62,486 bases of DNA. Source: Paenibacillus helianthi (GTDB lineage: Bacteria; Bacillota; Bacilli; Paenibacillales; Paenibacillaceae). A program made the position numbers and the translations under genes. The DNA is taken from NCBI RefSeq assembly GCF_001909055.1, contig NZ_LVWI01000054.1, forward strand, positions 1 to 62,486. The letters are read 5' to 3'. How positions within the stretch are numbered: position 1 is the first letter of the stretch; every line of letters starts with the position of its first letter. Shown one piece after another: positions 31,778 through 40,150 of this stretch. The notes below the pieces were generated by a model. The model saw only the letters and a list, made by a program, of their open reading frames with translations, did no database searches and was not told the origin of the DNA.

Positions 31778-33277
31778 ATGAGTGCAACACTAACAGTGGT
31801 TGGGCTTGGCTCGGGGAATCCGGACCGGCTGACGCTGGGCATTATCAAGAAGCTGAAGGCGGCATCTATCGTTTACGTTCGGACTGCAGAGCATCCGGTC
31901 ATGGCGGCTCTGGCTGAGCTTGGGATTGTTACACAGTCATTTGACAGCCTGTATGAATCGTTGTCTTCTTTTCCTGAAGTATATGAAGCAATTACGGCGA
32001 AATTAATCGAGGAAGCGGGTTCGGCGCCGTCGGGTACAGAAATGGTCTATGCCGTTCCGGGACATCCGATGGTTGCCGAGTCGGCTGTTTCTTTGCTGCG
32101 GGAACGCTGCCCACAAGCGGGAATCAAGCTGGATATTCTAGGCGGGGAAAGCTTCCTGGACGAGGCTTTTGTGCGTCTGGGTTTTGATCCGATTGAGGGC
32201 TTTCAGCTTTTGGATGCCTCGGGCATCCGCAGCTCCCAGCTTCAGCCCGAGCTGCATACACTGATCGGCCAGGTGTATGACAGCTTTACGGCCTCCGAGA
32301 CCAAGCTTTGCCTTATGGAGCTGTATCCGCCGGAGTATGAGATCATTGTAGGGCATGCACTGGGAGTGGAAGGTGAAGAGCAGATAGACCGCGTACCGCT
32401 CTATGAGCTTGACCGCCTTACAGGCTTTGGCAATCTCTCGCTAGTCTATGTGCCGGCGAACCGTGAAGAGACAGCAAGACGGCGCAGCTTTGCCCGTCTG
32501 CATGAGATCGTTGATATTCTGCGCAGTCCGGAGGGCTGTCCCTGGGACCGGGAACAGACTCATGAGTCGCTGCGTAAGAATCTGATTGAGGAAACTTACG
32601 AGGTGCTCGAAACTATTGACGAGGATGATCCGGATCATATGAAGGAAGAGCTGGGTGACCTGCTGCTCCAGATTATGCTGCATGCCCAGATGGAAGAGGA
32701 GCTCGGAACTTTTAATGTCTATGATGTGATTGAAGGCCTCAATGACAAGCTGATTTTCCGTCATCCGCATGTATTCGGGGATACCGAAGCGGGCAATGCC
32801 GAAGAGGCGCTGAAGAACTGGGAGGGCATGAAGGCTGAGGAGAAACGGCGCAAGGGCCTGAAACCTGAAGCTGACTCTGCGCTTAGTGGAGTTCCCCGTG
32901 ATCTTCCGGCACTGATGAAAGCTTATAAGCTGCAGAAGAAAGCTTCCAGAGTAGGCTTCGATTGGGACAACGTTCATGACGTTCTGGCCAAAGTCCGCGA
33001 GGAGGCAGACGAACTGCAGGAGGCTATCGAGAACGGTGCTTCAGCGGAGGAGCAGATGCTGGAGCTGGGGGATCTGTTATTTGCAGCCGCCAATGCCGCC
33101 CGCTTTATCGATGCGGACCCGGAAGAGGCGCTGACCCGCACCAACCGCAAATTTGTCTCCCGGTTTCATTATATTGAGCAGCAGTTGCGCAGCCAGGGAG
33201 CTACCGTTCAGGAGAGCAGCCTGGAACAGATGGAAGCACTCTGGCAGGAAGCAAAAAAGGAAGAACGAAAGCTGTAA
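31778..33277 (+). CDS. mazG: tetrapyrrole methylase / MazG pyrophosphohydrolase fusion (YabN)
   Basis: The 499-residue protein has two parts. Residues 1-225 form a SAM-methylase-like domain starting TLTVVGLGSGNPDRLTLG. Residues about 235-495 carry MazG with repeated signatures: CPWDREQTHESLRKNLIEE, and the metal-binding pairs in EELGDLLLQIMLH. MazG removes noncanonical or excess NTPs. GGAAGGAG precedes the ATG by about nine bases. The fusion and its order are as in Bacillus. A gap of over 300 bases follows. Confidence 0.94.
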   Translation: MSATLTVVGLGSGNPDRLTLGIIKKLKAASIVYVRTAEHPVMAALAELGIVTQSFDSLYESLSSFPEVYEAITAKLIEEAGSAPSGTEMVYAVPGHPMVAESAVSLLRERCPQAGIKLDILGGESFLDEAFVRLGFDPIEGFQLLDASGIRSSQLQPELHTLIGQVYDSFTASETKLCLMELYPPEYEIIVGHALGVEGEEQIDRVPLYELDRLTGFGNLSLVYVPANREETARRRSFARLHEIVDILRSPEGCPWDREQTHESLRKNLIEETYEVLETIDEDDPDHMKEELGDLLLQIMLHAQMEEELGTFNVYDVIEGLNDKLIFRHPHVFGDTEAGNAEEALKNWEGMKAEEKRRKGLKPEADSALSGVPRDLPALMKAYKLQKKASRVGFDWDNVHDVLAKVREEADELQEAIENGASAEEQMLELGDLLFAAANAARFIDADPEEALTRTNRKFVSRFHYIEQQLRSQGATVQESSLEQMEALWQEAKKEERKL

Positions 33278-33385
33278 TTTTATAGAGTTGCCCGTACAGC
33301 CGGTATAGCCCTCCGATAAAGCGGCAATGCTGTGAATGCGCCCAAATCTCTGATTTGAAATGCAAAGAGTAGTTTATAGTGTTAT

Positions 33386-33440
33386 AGTGCTATAAGCCCG
33401 GGATTTTTCGGCGGGAAATAGAAGGATACTCTATAGCACT
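33386..33440. repeat. inverted repeat in the mazG-HU gap
   Basis: AGTGCTATA (33386-33394) and TATAGCACT (33432-33440) are perfect nine-base arms 37 bases apart. There is no T run after them. This 323-base gap otherwise holds no gene that I can see; the arms could be an operator pair or a weak structure in the HU leader. Confidence 0.45.
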
Positions 33441-33600
33441 CAGCATATTAAGACTTATATTTTTAAAAAATTGGCGGTTCGTGGCAGGAATTCGGGTTGG
33501 CATCAAGAATATCATAAAGACGAAATGACGGTTTGTGGCTTATCCTGGCGCACAATCGCGTTTCATTTATTTTTTTGTATCCTAGGAGGAACTTCAAATT

Positions 33601-33873
33601 ATGAACAAGACAGATTTGGTTAACAACATTTCCGAAAAAAGCGGATTGGCAAAAAAAGATGTAGAAGCTGTATTGAACGGGGTACTGGGCGAAATTACCG
33701 AAGCCCTTGCACAAGGCGATAAAGTGCAGCTGATCGGATTCGGTACCTTTGAAACCCGCAAACGTTCCGGCCGCTCCGGCCGCAACCCGCAAACGGGCAC
33801 ACCGATTGAAATTCCAGAATCGACTGTACCGGCCTTCAAGGCTGGCAACAAGCTCAAAGAAGCCGTCAACTAA
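33601..33873 (+). CDS. hup: HU family DNA-binding protein
   Basis: The product is 90 residues with the whole HU fold: MNKTDLVNNISEKSGLAKKD, then VQLIGFGTFETRKRSGRSGR and NPQTGTPIEIPESTVPAFKAG. HU is a dimer that bends and packs DNA. AGGAGG lies about 10 bases ahead of the ATG. It shares a TAATG junction with rqcP. HU is not at this place in B. subtilis, so this is a lineage-specific insertion, though a common one in related genera by my recollection. Confidence 0.95.
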   Translation: MNKTDLVNNISEKSGLAKKDVEAVLNGVLGEITEALAQGDKVQLIGFGTFETRKRSGRSGRNPQTGTPIEIPESTVPAFKAGNKLKEAVN

Positions 33874-34151
33874 TGCGTCTTGATAAATTCCTGAAAGTCT
33901 CCCGCTTGATCAAGCGCCGCACAGTGGCCAAGGATGTGTCCGAACAAGGCCGGGTGCTGATCAACGGGAAAGAATCCAAGCCGAGCAGTACAGTGAAGAT
34001 CGGCGACGAGATCACTGTGCAATTCGGTCAAAAACTTGTGACGGTCAAAGTGGAAAAGCTGGTCGAAACGACCCGCAAGGACGAGGCCGCAGGTATGTAT
34101 ACACTGCTTCGTGAAGAGCCTGTTGCCAAAAGCAGCGGCCTCGACTGGTAA
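33873..34151 (+). CDS. rqcP: RqcP, S4-domain ribosome quality control factor (YabO)
   Basis: The product is 92 residues with an S4 RNA-binding domain (MRLDKFLKVSRLIKRRTVAK, then EQGRVLINGKESKPSSTVKIGD). RqcP helps RqcH add alanine tails on stalled ribosomes. It overlaps the HU stop by one base (TAATG), so translation is coupled. The next gene, yabP, starts 180 bases on with its own mother-cell promoter candidate. Confidence 0.93.
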   Translation: MRLDKFLKVSRLIKRRTVAKDVSEQGRVLINGKESKPSSTVKIGDEITVQFGQKLVTVKVEKLVETTRKDEAAGMYTLLREEPVAKSSGLDW

Positions 34152-34276
34152 GCAGATTTGTAAAGTTTCTAGAAAAGCGCTGCTCTGCATTCTGTGGAGT
34201 ATGCGCTTTTTTCGAAAATATAAGAGTTTCGAGGTTCACGCAATAAATTAGCCGTTTCCACTTGTGCAGTTTCTGT

Positions 34277-34304
34277 TCTATAACCTCTCCTTCCCCCATA
34301 GATT
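34277..34304 (+). promoter_or_regulatory. candidate SigE promoter of yabP-yabQ
   Basis: TCTATA (34277-34282) and CATAGATT (34297-34304) with a 14-base spacer resemble SigE (-10 CATACAAT). yabP and yabQ belong to the mother-cell regulon in B. subtilis. Confidence 0.4.
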
Positions 34305-34330
34305 AGAATCAAGAAGGAGGGGTACATGCT

Positions 34331-34615
34331 ATGATCGAGCCAGTAAAAGTCAATAAACAGCACGATCTGCACATGCACAGCCGCAAACAGCTGGAGCTTA
34401 CCGGTGTGCAGAACGTGGAAAGCTTCGACAGCGAAGAGTTTCTGCTGCGTACGGAACTTGGCCATCTCACCATTCGGGGAAATCATTTACATATCAAAAA
34501 CTTAAGTCTGGAGAATGGCATATTGTCTCTGGAGGGCAATGTGCAATCCCTGATTTATCTGGATCCCGGAGCGCAAGGCAAAAATAAAGGATTACTCGGC
34601 AAGCTGTTTAAATGA
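34331..34615 (+). CDS. yabP: sporulation protein YabP
   Basis: The 94-residue protein matches the YabP/YqfC family: NRKQLELTG-type start (here SRKQLELTGVQNVESFDSEE), then FLLRTELGHLTIRGNHLHIK and LSLENGILSLEGNVQSLIY. It has no membrane helix. AAGGAGGGG lies about 10 bases ahead of the ATG. Its last bases overlap the start of yabQ (ATGA). Role: needed for spore formation, mechanism unknown. Confidence 0.94.
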   Translation: MIEPVKVNKQHDLHMHSRKQLELTGVQNVESFDSEEFLLRTELGHLTIRGNHLHIKNLSLENGILSLEGNVQSLIYLDPGAQGKNKGLLGKLFK

Positions 34616-35175
34616 ATCCCACAGTTCAGTGGATGACCCTGTTCTATATGATGCTGGCCGGCACAGCCATGGGACTGGCCTATGACAGCTACCGGGTGCT
34701 GTCGCTGAAATTAAGCTTTCCCAAGTGGCTGAATGCGCTTCTCGATCTCTTGTATTGGTTATGGGCGGCGCTGCTGGTCTTTCGCATGCTTTATGCCGGA
34801 AATCAGGGACAATTGAGGTTTTATGTCTTCTTGGGACTGTTTCTAGGCGTATGGATCTATTTTTTAATCTTCAGTGTTACGGTGCGCCGTTTTGTGGTAA
34901 TGTTAATTCAGTCGGTTCAGTATACGTGCAGACTGCTATGGAGAGTTATAGAAGTGTTAATAGGTGTACCGCTGCGCTTGTTGTGGCGCCTCTTGAGAGG
35001 CATACTGCAGCTGCTGGGCCGTATCCTGTTATTTATTCTAAAGCTGCTGCTGCGTCTAACGAAACCCATTTGGGTATTTCCTGTAAGGTGGATCTCTCCA
35101 CATGTTTCCCGGCTCCGCCACAGCGGCTGGGTCACGAGATGCATAGCATGGATACACACCAAAAGGAAACACTGA
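34612..35175 (+). CDS. yabQ: sporulation membrane protein YabQ
   Basis: The product is 187 residues with at least three membrane helices in the first 95 (WMTLFYMMLAGTAMGLAYDS, LLDLLYWLWAALLVFRMLY, FLGLFLGVWIYFLIF), followed by a leucine/arginine-rich amphipathic region. YabQ is a mother-cell protein required for cortex formation. It overlaps yabP by four bases. divIC follows 21 bases later. Confidence 0.93.
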   Translation: MNPTVQWMTLFYMMLAGTAMGLAYDSYRVLSLKLSFPKWLNALLDLLYWLWAALLVFRMLYAGNQGQLRFYVFLGLFLGVWIYFLIFSVTVRRFVVMLIQSVQYTCRLLWRVIEVLIGVPLRLLWRLLRGILQLLGRILLFILKLLLRLTKPIWVFPVRWISPHVSRLRHSGWVTRCIAWIHTKRKH

Positions 35176-35196
35176 CTTGAACTGGAGGAACGCTGC

Positions 35197-35532
35197 ATGA
35201 ACAGATTCTCTGCGGAAGAGAAGGGGAATAGCCATAAAGCTTCGGCCGCAGGCACGAAGAGAAGGAAATTCATATGGACGCTCGTTGTTGCAGTGTTTTT
35301 TGGCTGGGCCGGTTTTATTTTCTTTGCCCAGAGTGCGGCTATTGCAGAAAAGAGTGAACAGCTCGCCAAGAAGCAAGAGAGCAATGAGACGGTGACCACT
35401 TCCCTTAATCAACTGAAATATGAAGTATCCCGCCTGAATGATGATGAGTATGTCGGACAATTGGCGCGTAAATGGTACAATATGTATCCTAAAGGCGAAA
35501 CACCTATTCGTACAGAGCAATCAGGGAAATAA
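35197..35532 (+). CDS. divIC: septum formation protein DivIC
   Basis: The 111-residue protein has a short cytosolic end, one helix (FIWTLVVAVFFGWAGFIFF, about residues 25-43) and an outer coiled coil (KSEQLAKKQESNETV onward), the FtsB/DivIC layout. It works with DivIB and FtsL in the divisome. CTGGAGGAACGC lies ahead of the ATG. It may be read with yabP-yabQ and from other promoters. Confidence 0.92.
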   Translation: MNRFSAEEKGNSHKASAAGTKRRKFIWTLVVAVFFGWAGFIFFAQSAAIAEKSEQLAKKQESNETVTTSLNQLKYEVSRLNDDEYVGQLARKWYNMYPKGETPIRTEQSGK

Positions 35533-35559
35533 AGCAGGCCAAAAGGGGCTTTCGCTGTG

Positions 35560-35588
35560 TTGCCTTGATTTGTTCTTTACTGTATAAT
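35560..35588 (+). promoter_or_regulatory. SigA promoter of yabR
   Basis: TTGCCT (35560-35565), 17 bases, TATAAT (35583-35588). The -10 is perfect, and the start codon is about 70 bases on. Confidence 0.65.
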
Positions 35589-35656
35589 CAAATCACCGCA
35601 GACAGGATGGACTTTATATTCGTCTGTATATTTTTAAGGGAGGATCATTTTATTCT

Positions 35657-36157
35657 ATGGCAATTGAAGTGGGCACCAAGTTAGAGGGCAAGGTGACAGG
35701 CATCACGCATTTCGGAGCATTTGTGGATCTGTCAGGAGGTGTCACAGGTCTCGTTCACATCTCGGAAATCGCCGATAATTACGTCAAAGATGTTAATGAT
35801 CATTTGAAGATTGCTGATGTGGTGACCGTCAAAGTGATTAACGTTGACAAGGACGGTAAGATCGGACTTTCCATTAAGCAGGCCGTAGATAAGCCGGCAT
35901 CGGAAGTACGTCCCCCCAGAGCTCCAAGACCTGAACGTCCAAGCGGTGGAGACCGTTTCGGCGGCGGTGGCGGCAGTGGTGGAGGCGGCGGTGGATTTAA
36001 TCGTGAACGGGGAGGGCGTCCATTCAAGCCTGCAGCCGGTAAACCTTCATTCGAGGATAAAATGTCACGCTTCCTGAAAGACAGCGAAGAACGGATATCT
36101 TCGATCAAGAAGAACACAGAAGGAAAGCGTGGAGGCCGTGGGGCCAAGCGCGTATAG
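35657..36157 (+). CDS. yabR: S1-domain RNA-binding protein (YabR)
   Basis: The 166-residue protein has one S1 domain (EVGTKLEGKVTGITHFGAFV to KIGLSIKQAV, about residues 3-75), then a basic, glycine-rich disordered linker (GGGGGSGGGGGG-like) and a basic tail ending GKRGGRGAKRV. This suggests binding of RNA or ribosomes. AAGGGAGG precedes the ATG. It has its own promoter and terminator. Confidence 0.92.
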   Translation: MAIEVGTKLEGKVTGITHFGAFVDLSGGVTGLVHISEIADNYVKDVNDHLKIADVVTVKVINVDKDGKIGLSIKQAVDKPASEVRPPRAPRPERPSGGDRFGGGGGSGGGGGGFNRERGGRPFKPAAGKPSFEDKMSRFLKDSEERISSIKKNTEGKRGGRGAKRV

Positions 36158-36179
36158 TTTCATACATGTACATCATTAA

Positions 36180-36217
36180 TAACCGCCGGGGGCATAATTG
36201 CCCTTTGCGGTTTTTTT
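36180..36217 (+). terminator. yabR terminator
   Basis: AACCGC and GCGGTT arms enclose GGGGGCATAATTGCCC-like inner pairing and are followed by seven T. Some 370 bases then run to spoIIE; only a promoter region is visible there. Confidence 0.85.
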
Positions 36218-36518
36218 GTATGCCGGGAATGAGAAGACTTGCGCTACTAAAAATAATGGAATAGACACTGTGAAATCAAGCTCTACCTGGTAGGGCTATT
36301 TTGTCGGCTGAAAACAAATTCCCGACAGTATCCTTGCCATTCTCACATAACTCCAGAGCAATCGCTGACGAATGACTGCAGCCGCAGGTATGTAAAATGT
36401 GGAAGTGCTTTCCATAATCTCCGCCAACCGGCTGTCCCGCAAGGGATGCGCAGGCTTCTCCACAGAATGTCGGCACAGGCTTTTTTGTCGGAAATTTCTT
36501 ACAGGCTGCCCTCCGTTT

Positions 36519-36552
36519 CTGACAAACTTTCCAAAGACCCCCGCTATATAAT
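36519..36552 (+). promoter_or_regulatory. spoIIE promoter, SigA core with long spacer (Spo0A type)
   Basis: CTGACA (36519-36524) and TATAAT (36547-36552) are 22 bases apart, the long spacing found at Spo0A-activated spoIIE and spoIIG. TTTGTCAGAAA on the minus strand overlaps the -35 and resembles a Spo0A box, and TTTTGTCGG occurs at 36482-36491. No box is perfect. Confidence 0.6.
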
Positions 36553-36588
36553 GAGACTCATAAATTCTTAAACGGGTGGTGTAGAGGA

Positions 36589-39096
36589 ATGGGTAAAAGC
36601 AATGTGGTGAATTTGCCGGAGTGGACAAGAACTGGAAGCAATGACAAAGATCAGAGGGATAGCTGGGGGGACCGGGCTAAGGCGTGGAGTCTGAAGCAGC
36701 CGGTAATCCAGCTTTTCATAGTGAAAAAGTGGATGCTGCTTCTGAGTCTTATGGGTTTTCTGCTCGGCCGCGCGATGATACTGGACGAGCTGTCCCCTTT
36801 TGCTGCAGCTTACTTTGCCGTTATTGTATTTATGCGCAAAGACTCCATCTTGCCTGTAGCTGGCGCAATTATCCTTGGAAGCCTCTTTACTCCATTCCCT
36901 GGTGCCATAATAGTAGCCGCAGAGCTAATTATCTTTCTCTTGATTTATAAAGGCTTGGAGAGCTTTCAAAAAGTGGAGCTTTCCTATGCGCCGCTGATGG
37001 TCTTCGTCTCTTCGTTTATGGTGGGTTTGTTCCAAATCGTCATTGGGCCCTCGATTACCTGGTATTCGCTGATGATGGCAACACTGAATGCTCTGCTCGG
37101 ATTCGTGCTTACTCTGGTATTCTTGCAGGCGCTTCCGATCTTTACGTATAAGCAAAAAAGCAGGGCGCTGCGTAATGAGGAAGTACTCTGCCTGATTATA
37201 CTGCTGGCCTCAGTGATGACCGGCCTTGTGGGCTGGAGTGTAGGCGGATTATCGCTTGAGCATATCCTATCCCGCTTTCTGATTCTGCTGTTTGCCTTGG
37301 CTGGAGGTGCCCCGCTTGGTGCAGCCGTCGGTGTGGTTACCGGACTGATCCTCAGTCTGGCGGATATTGGGGCGATTTATCAGATGAGTCTCCTTGCCTT
37401 CTCAGGGATGCTGGCAGGCATGATGCAATCCGGGCGCAAAGGTGCGGTCTCTATCGGGATGCTGCTCGGCTCAACCATTCTGTCCGTCTACTTCCTGGGT
37501 CCGGGTGATGTGATGGCCTCTACCTGGGAGACCTGCGCAGCGGTAGTGTTGTTTCTTCTTACACCTAAAGGAATGATTTCTGCCATTGCCAAGTATGTAC
37601 CGGGCACGCCAGACCATAGCCGTTCCCAACATGAATATGCGAGAAGGGTAAGGGATATTACAGCCGATCGGGTAACCCAGTTCTCCCAGGTATTCCGCCA
37701 ATTATCGAGCAGCTTTGGTCAGATTCCCCGTGCCGGGGAAGCCGGTAAATCGGATCGTGAAATGGAGGATTTCATGAATACCGTGACCGAAGGGGCCTGC
37801 TCGGGCTGCATCCGCCGCTCCCATTGCTGGGATACCAAGTTCTATCAAACCTACCGCTATATGACCGATATGATGACAACGGTAGAGGAGTGCCCCGGCA
37901 TTACGGCTGCCCAGCTTCCGCCGGAATGGAGCCGGATCTGCGGCAAAACTGCTGAGGTATTAGAAGTGATGAAAGGTCAATATGATCTATACCAGCATGA
38001 TATGCGCTGGAAAAGACAAATATACGATAGCCGCCAATTTGTTGCCGAGCAGCTGTCAGGCGTGTCCCAGGTGATGGAGGATCTGGCCAAAGAGATCAAA
38101 CGTGAAGGGCAGGCCATGTACCGTCAGGAAGGACAGATTCGTGAAGCACTGGAGAAGCTCGGCTTGTCCATCCACAGCATTGAGATTCTGAGCCTGGACC
38201 CGGGCCGGGTAGAGATCGAAGTCGTGCATGCCTATACCCGCGGCTTTGATGAATGCCGGAAGATGATTGCTCCGCTGCTCACTGACATTCTGGAGGAAAA
38301 TATTGCAGTCGTAAATGAAACGGCGGTTCATCCCCGGGAGGGATTGTCGATGGTGACCTTTGGATCGGCCAAAGCCTATGAGGTAAATACAGGTGTTGCA
38401 GGAGCAGCCAAAGGCGGTGATATGCTATCGGGAGACAGCTTTAGCACTGTAGAGCTGGGCAATGGAACCTTTGCTGTCTCCATCAGTGATGGTATGGGCA
38501 ACGGGGAGCGGGCCCGCATGGAGAGCAGCGCCGCGCTCGGGATGCTGGAAAAGCTGCTGCAGTCGGGGATGGACGAGAAACTCGCGGTCAAATCCGTTAA
38601 TTCTATTCTGCTCCTGCGTTCTCCGGACGAATTCTATGCGACTGTGGATATGGCGCTGATTGACCAGTATTCAGCACAGACTACGTTTATGAAAATCGCG
38701 TCAGCCCCCAGCTTCATACGGCGGGGAAGTGAGGTCATTCCTGTTACAGCCAGCAATCTGCCGATTGGAATCATCAAGGATATTGAGGTTGACCTCGTCA
38801 GTATGCAGCTGCGTCCAGGGGATATTTTAATAATGATGACCGATGGTATTTATGATGCGCCCGGATATGCCGTTAATAAAGAAATATGGATGAAACGCTT
38901 AATCCAGGAGCTTGAGGGTGATGACCCCCAGGTGCTGGCCGATGATCTGCTGGAAAAGGTTATCCGGTATCAAGGTAATGAAATCCATGATGATATGACG
39001 ATCGTAGTCAGCCGCTTGGATCACTTCCATCCGGAATGGTCCAGCCTGCATTTGCCCGGTATTGGCCGGATGGAGCGCCCGCGCACCGTAAGCTAA
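36589..39096 (+). CDS. spoIIE: stage II sporulation protein E, SpoIIAA phosphatase
   Basis: SpoIIE dephosphorylates SpoIIAA and so frees SigF in the forespore. The 835-residue protein has about ten N-terminal membrane helices (residues 40-325), a central FtsZ-interacting region and a C-terminal PP2C domain with GGDMLSGDSFSTVEL, SISDGMGNGERARMESSAAL and MMTDGIYDAPG carrying the metal-binding aspartates. The ATG follows GGGTGGTGTAGAGG. A Spo0A-type promoter lies just upstream. It is followed by a hairpin element and then yabS. Confidence 0.97.
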   Translation: MGKSNVVNLPEWTRTGSNDKDQRDSWGDRAKAWSLKQPVIQLFIVKKWMLLLSLMGFLLGRAMILDELSPFAAAYFAVIVFMRKDSILPVAGAIILGSLFTPFPGAIIVAAELIIFLLIYKGLESFQKVELSYAPLMVFVSSFMVGLFQIVIGPSITWYSLMMATLNALLGFVLTLVFLQALPIFTYKQKSRALRNEEVLCLIILLASVMTGLVGWSVGGLSLEHILSRFLILLFALAGGAPLGAAVGVVTGLILSLADIGAIYQMSLLAFSGMLAGMMQSGRKGAVSIGMLLGSTILSVYFLGPGDVMASTWETCAAVVLFLLTPKGMISAIAKYVPGTPDHSRSQHEYARRVRDITADRVTQFSQVFRQLSSSFGQIPRAGEAGKSDREMEDFMNTVTEGACSGCIRRSHCWDTKFYQTYRYMTDMMTTVEECPGITAAQLPPEWSRICGKTAEVLEVMKGQYDLYQHDMRWKRQIYDSRQFVAEQLSGVSQVMEDLAKEIKREGQAMYRQEGQIREALEKLGLSIHSIEILSLDPGRVEIEVVHAYTRGFDECRKMIAPLLTDILEENIAVVNETAVHPREGLSMVTFGSAKAYEVNTGVAGAAKGGDMLSGDSFSTVELGNGTFAVSISDGMGNGERARMESSAALGMLEKLLQSGMDEKLAVKSVNSILLLRSPDEFYATVDMALIDQYSAQTTFMKIASAPSFIRRGSEVIPVTASNLPIGIIKDIEVDLVSMQLRPGDILIMMTDGIYDAPGYAVNKEIWMKRLIQELEGDDPQVLADDLLEKVIRYQGNEIHDDMTIVVSRLDHFHPEWSSLHLPGIGRMERPRTVS

Positions 39097-39169
39097 TCTA
39101 TCATTTAACTGATACTGTTTTTTGCAGCTATAACCGCTGGCTCAGATACGGATTGGAGAGGAATTTTGG

Positions 39170-39263
39170 AGCTGGAGAAGCGCTAGCGTTCGCCTTCGCC
39201 TTCGCCTTTGTCTTCTGATTTCAACCGCAAAGGGCGGTTTCCAAACAAGAAATCAGAAGACAA
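39170..39263 (+). repeat. long hairpin with a GCCTTC repeat, possible mobile palindrome
   Basis: TTGTCTTCTGATTTC (39208-39222) and GAAATCAGAAGACAA (39249-39263) are perfect 15-base inverted arms. Inside lies a second hairpin AACCGC/GCGGTT. A (TTCGCC)n tract (39189-39206) and the palindrome-like AGCGCTAGCG stand just before. The T content after it is low, so it is not a simple terminator. It fills part of the 307-base spoIIE-yabS gap. Confidence 0.6.
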
Positions 39264-39403
39264 CAGCGACCGGAAGCCCAAAACTTCCTTGCAGTGACGC
39301 ATTTTCACGCATGATTTAATTCATTTTTCTCCGCTAAGCGGCGTTTGAAATCTCTCTACCTTGGATATGCTAGAAACATATACGAGGAAGGGAGTGATCG
39401 GTC

Positions 39404-40150
39404 ATGAAGCAAATCCTGCTTATTACTGACGGTTGTTCGAACGTAGGGGAGAGTCCGGTGATGGCTGCGGCGCATGCGCGTCAGGAAGGCATCACCGTTA
39501 ATGTGGTCGGTGTAGTCGATTATGGCACCATCGGGGAGCTTGGCAGCCAAGAGATTGCGGATATTGCCAAGGCCGGCGGCGGTATCAGCCGGATCGTAGG
39601 AACGCCGCAGCTGGCACAGACGATTCAGATGATGACCCGCAAGACGGTGGTTCAGACGATTCAACAGGCGGTTAATAAAGAGGTAAAAAAAATACTCGGA
39701 GAAGGCTCACTGGAAGAGCTGCCTCCGCTGCAGCGCTCGCAGGTGGTTACAGTTGTCGATGAATTGACCGAAACCTCACCACTGCGTATTGCGCTTTTGA
39801 TCGATGCCAGTGCGAGCATGAAGCCTAAGCTGGGTGCTGTAGAAGATGCGATCCGTGATCTGGCGCTTAGCCTGGAGGCCCGGGAGGGTAAGAGCGAAAT
39901 AGCCGTCTTCCATTTTCCGGGACGCTCCAGCAGTGAGGATGCCGTGCTGGATATGGACTGGACACATAATGTGTCGGAGGTCCGCTCCTTGTTCTCCAAG
40001 CTTAAGATGCGTGGGGCCACGCCTACCGGACCGGCCATATTCAAGGTGCTTGAGCATTACCGTTATGATACACTGGATGGACACCGTGAACGTCCGACAG
40101 ATGACGGCTACGATGAAAAAGAAGGGATGATTGGTGGGTATGTCGTCTAA
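39404..40150 (+). CDS. yabS: vWA-domain protein YabS
   Basis: The 248-residue protein has an N-terminal ILLITDGCSNVGESPVMAA segment and a later vWA-type metal site LLIDASASMKPKLGAVEDAI with downstream RGATPTGPAI. It is cytosolic. YabS lies with the spore kinase YabT in B. subtilis and is transcribed by SigF; its role is unknown. AAGGGAGTG precedes the ATG by about nine bases. It overlaps yabT by about 11 bases. Confidence 0.92.
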   Translation: MKQILLITDGCSNVGESPVMAAAHARQEGITVNVVGVVDYGTIGELGSQEIADIAKAGGGISRIVGTPQLAQTIQMMTRKTVVQTIQQAVNKEVKKILGEGSLEELPPLQRSQVVTVVDELTETSPLRIALLIDASASMKPKLGAVEDAIRDLALSLEAREGKSEIAVFHFPGRSSSEDAVLDMDWTHNVSEVRSLFSKLKMRGATPTGPAIFKVLEHYRYDTLDGHRERPTDDGYDEKEGMIGGYVV

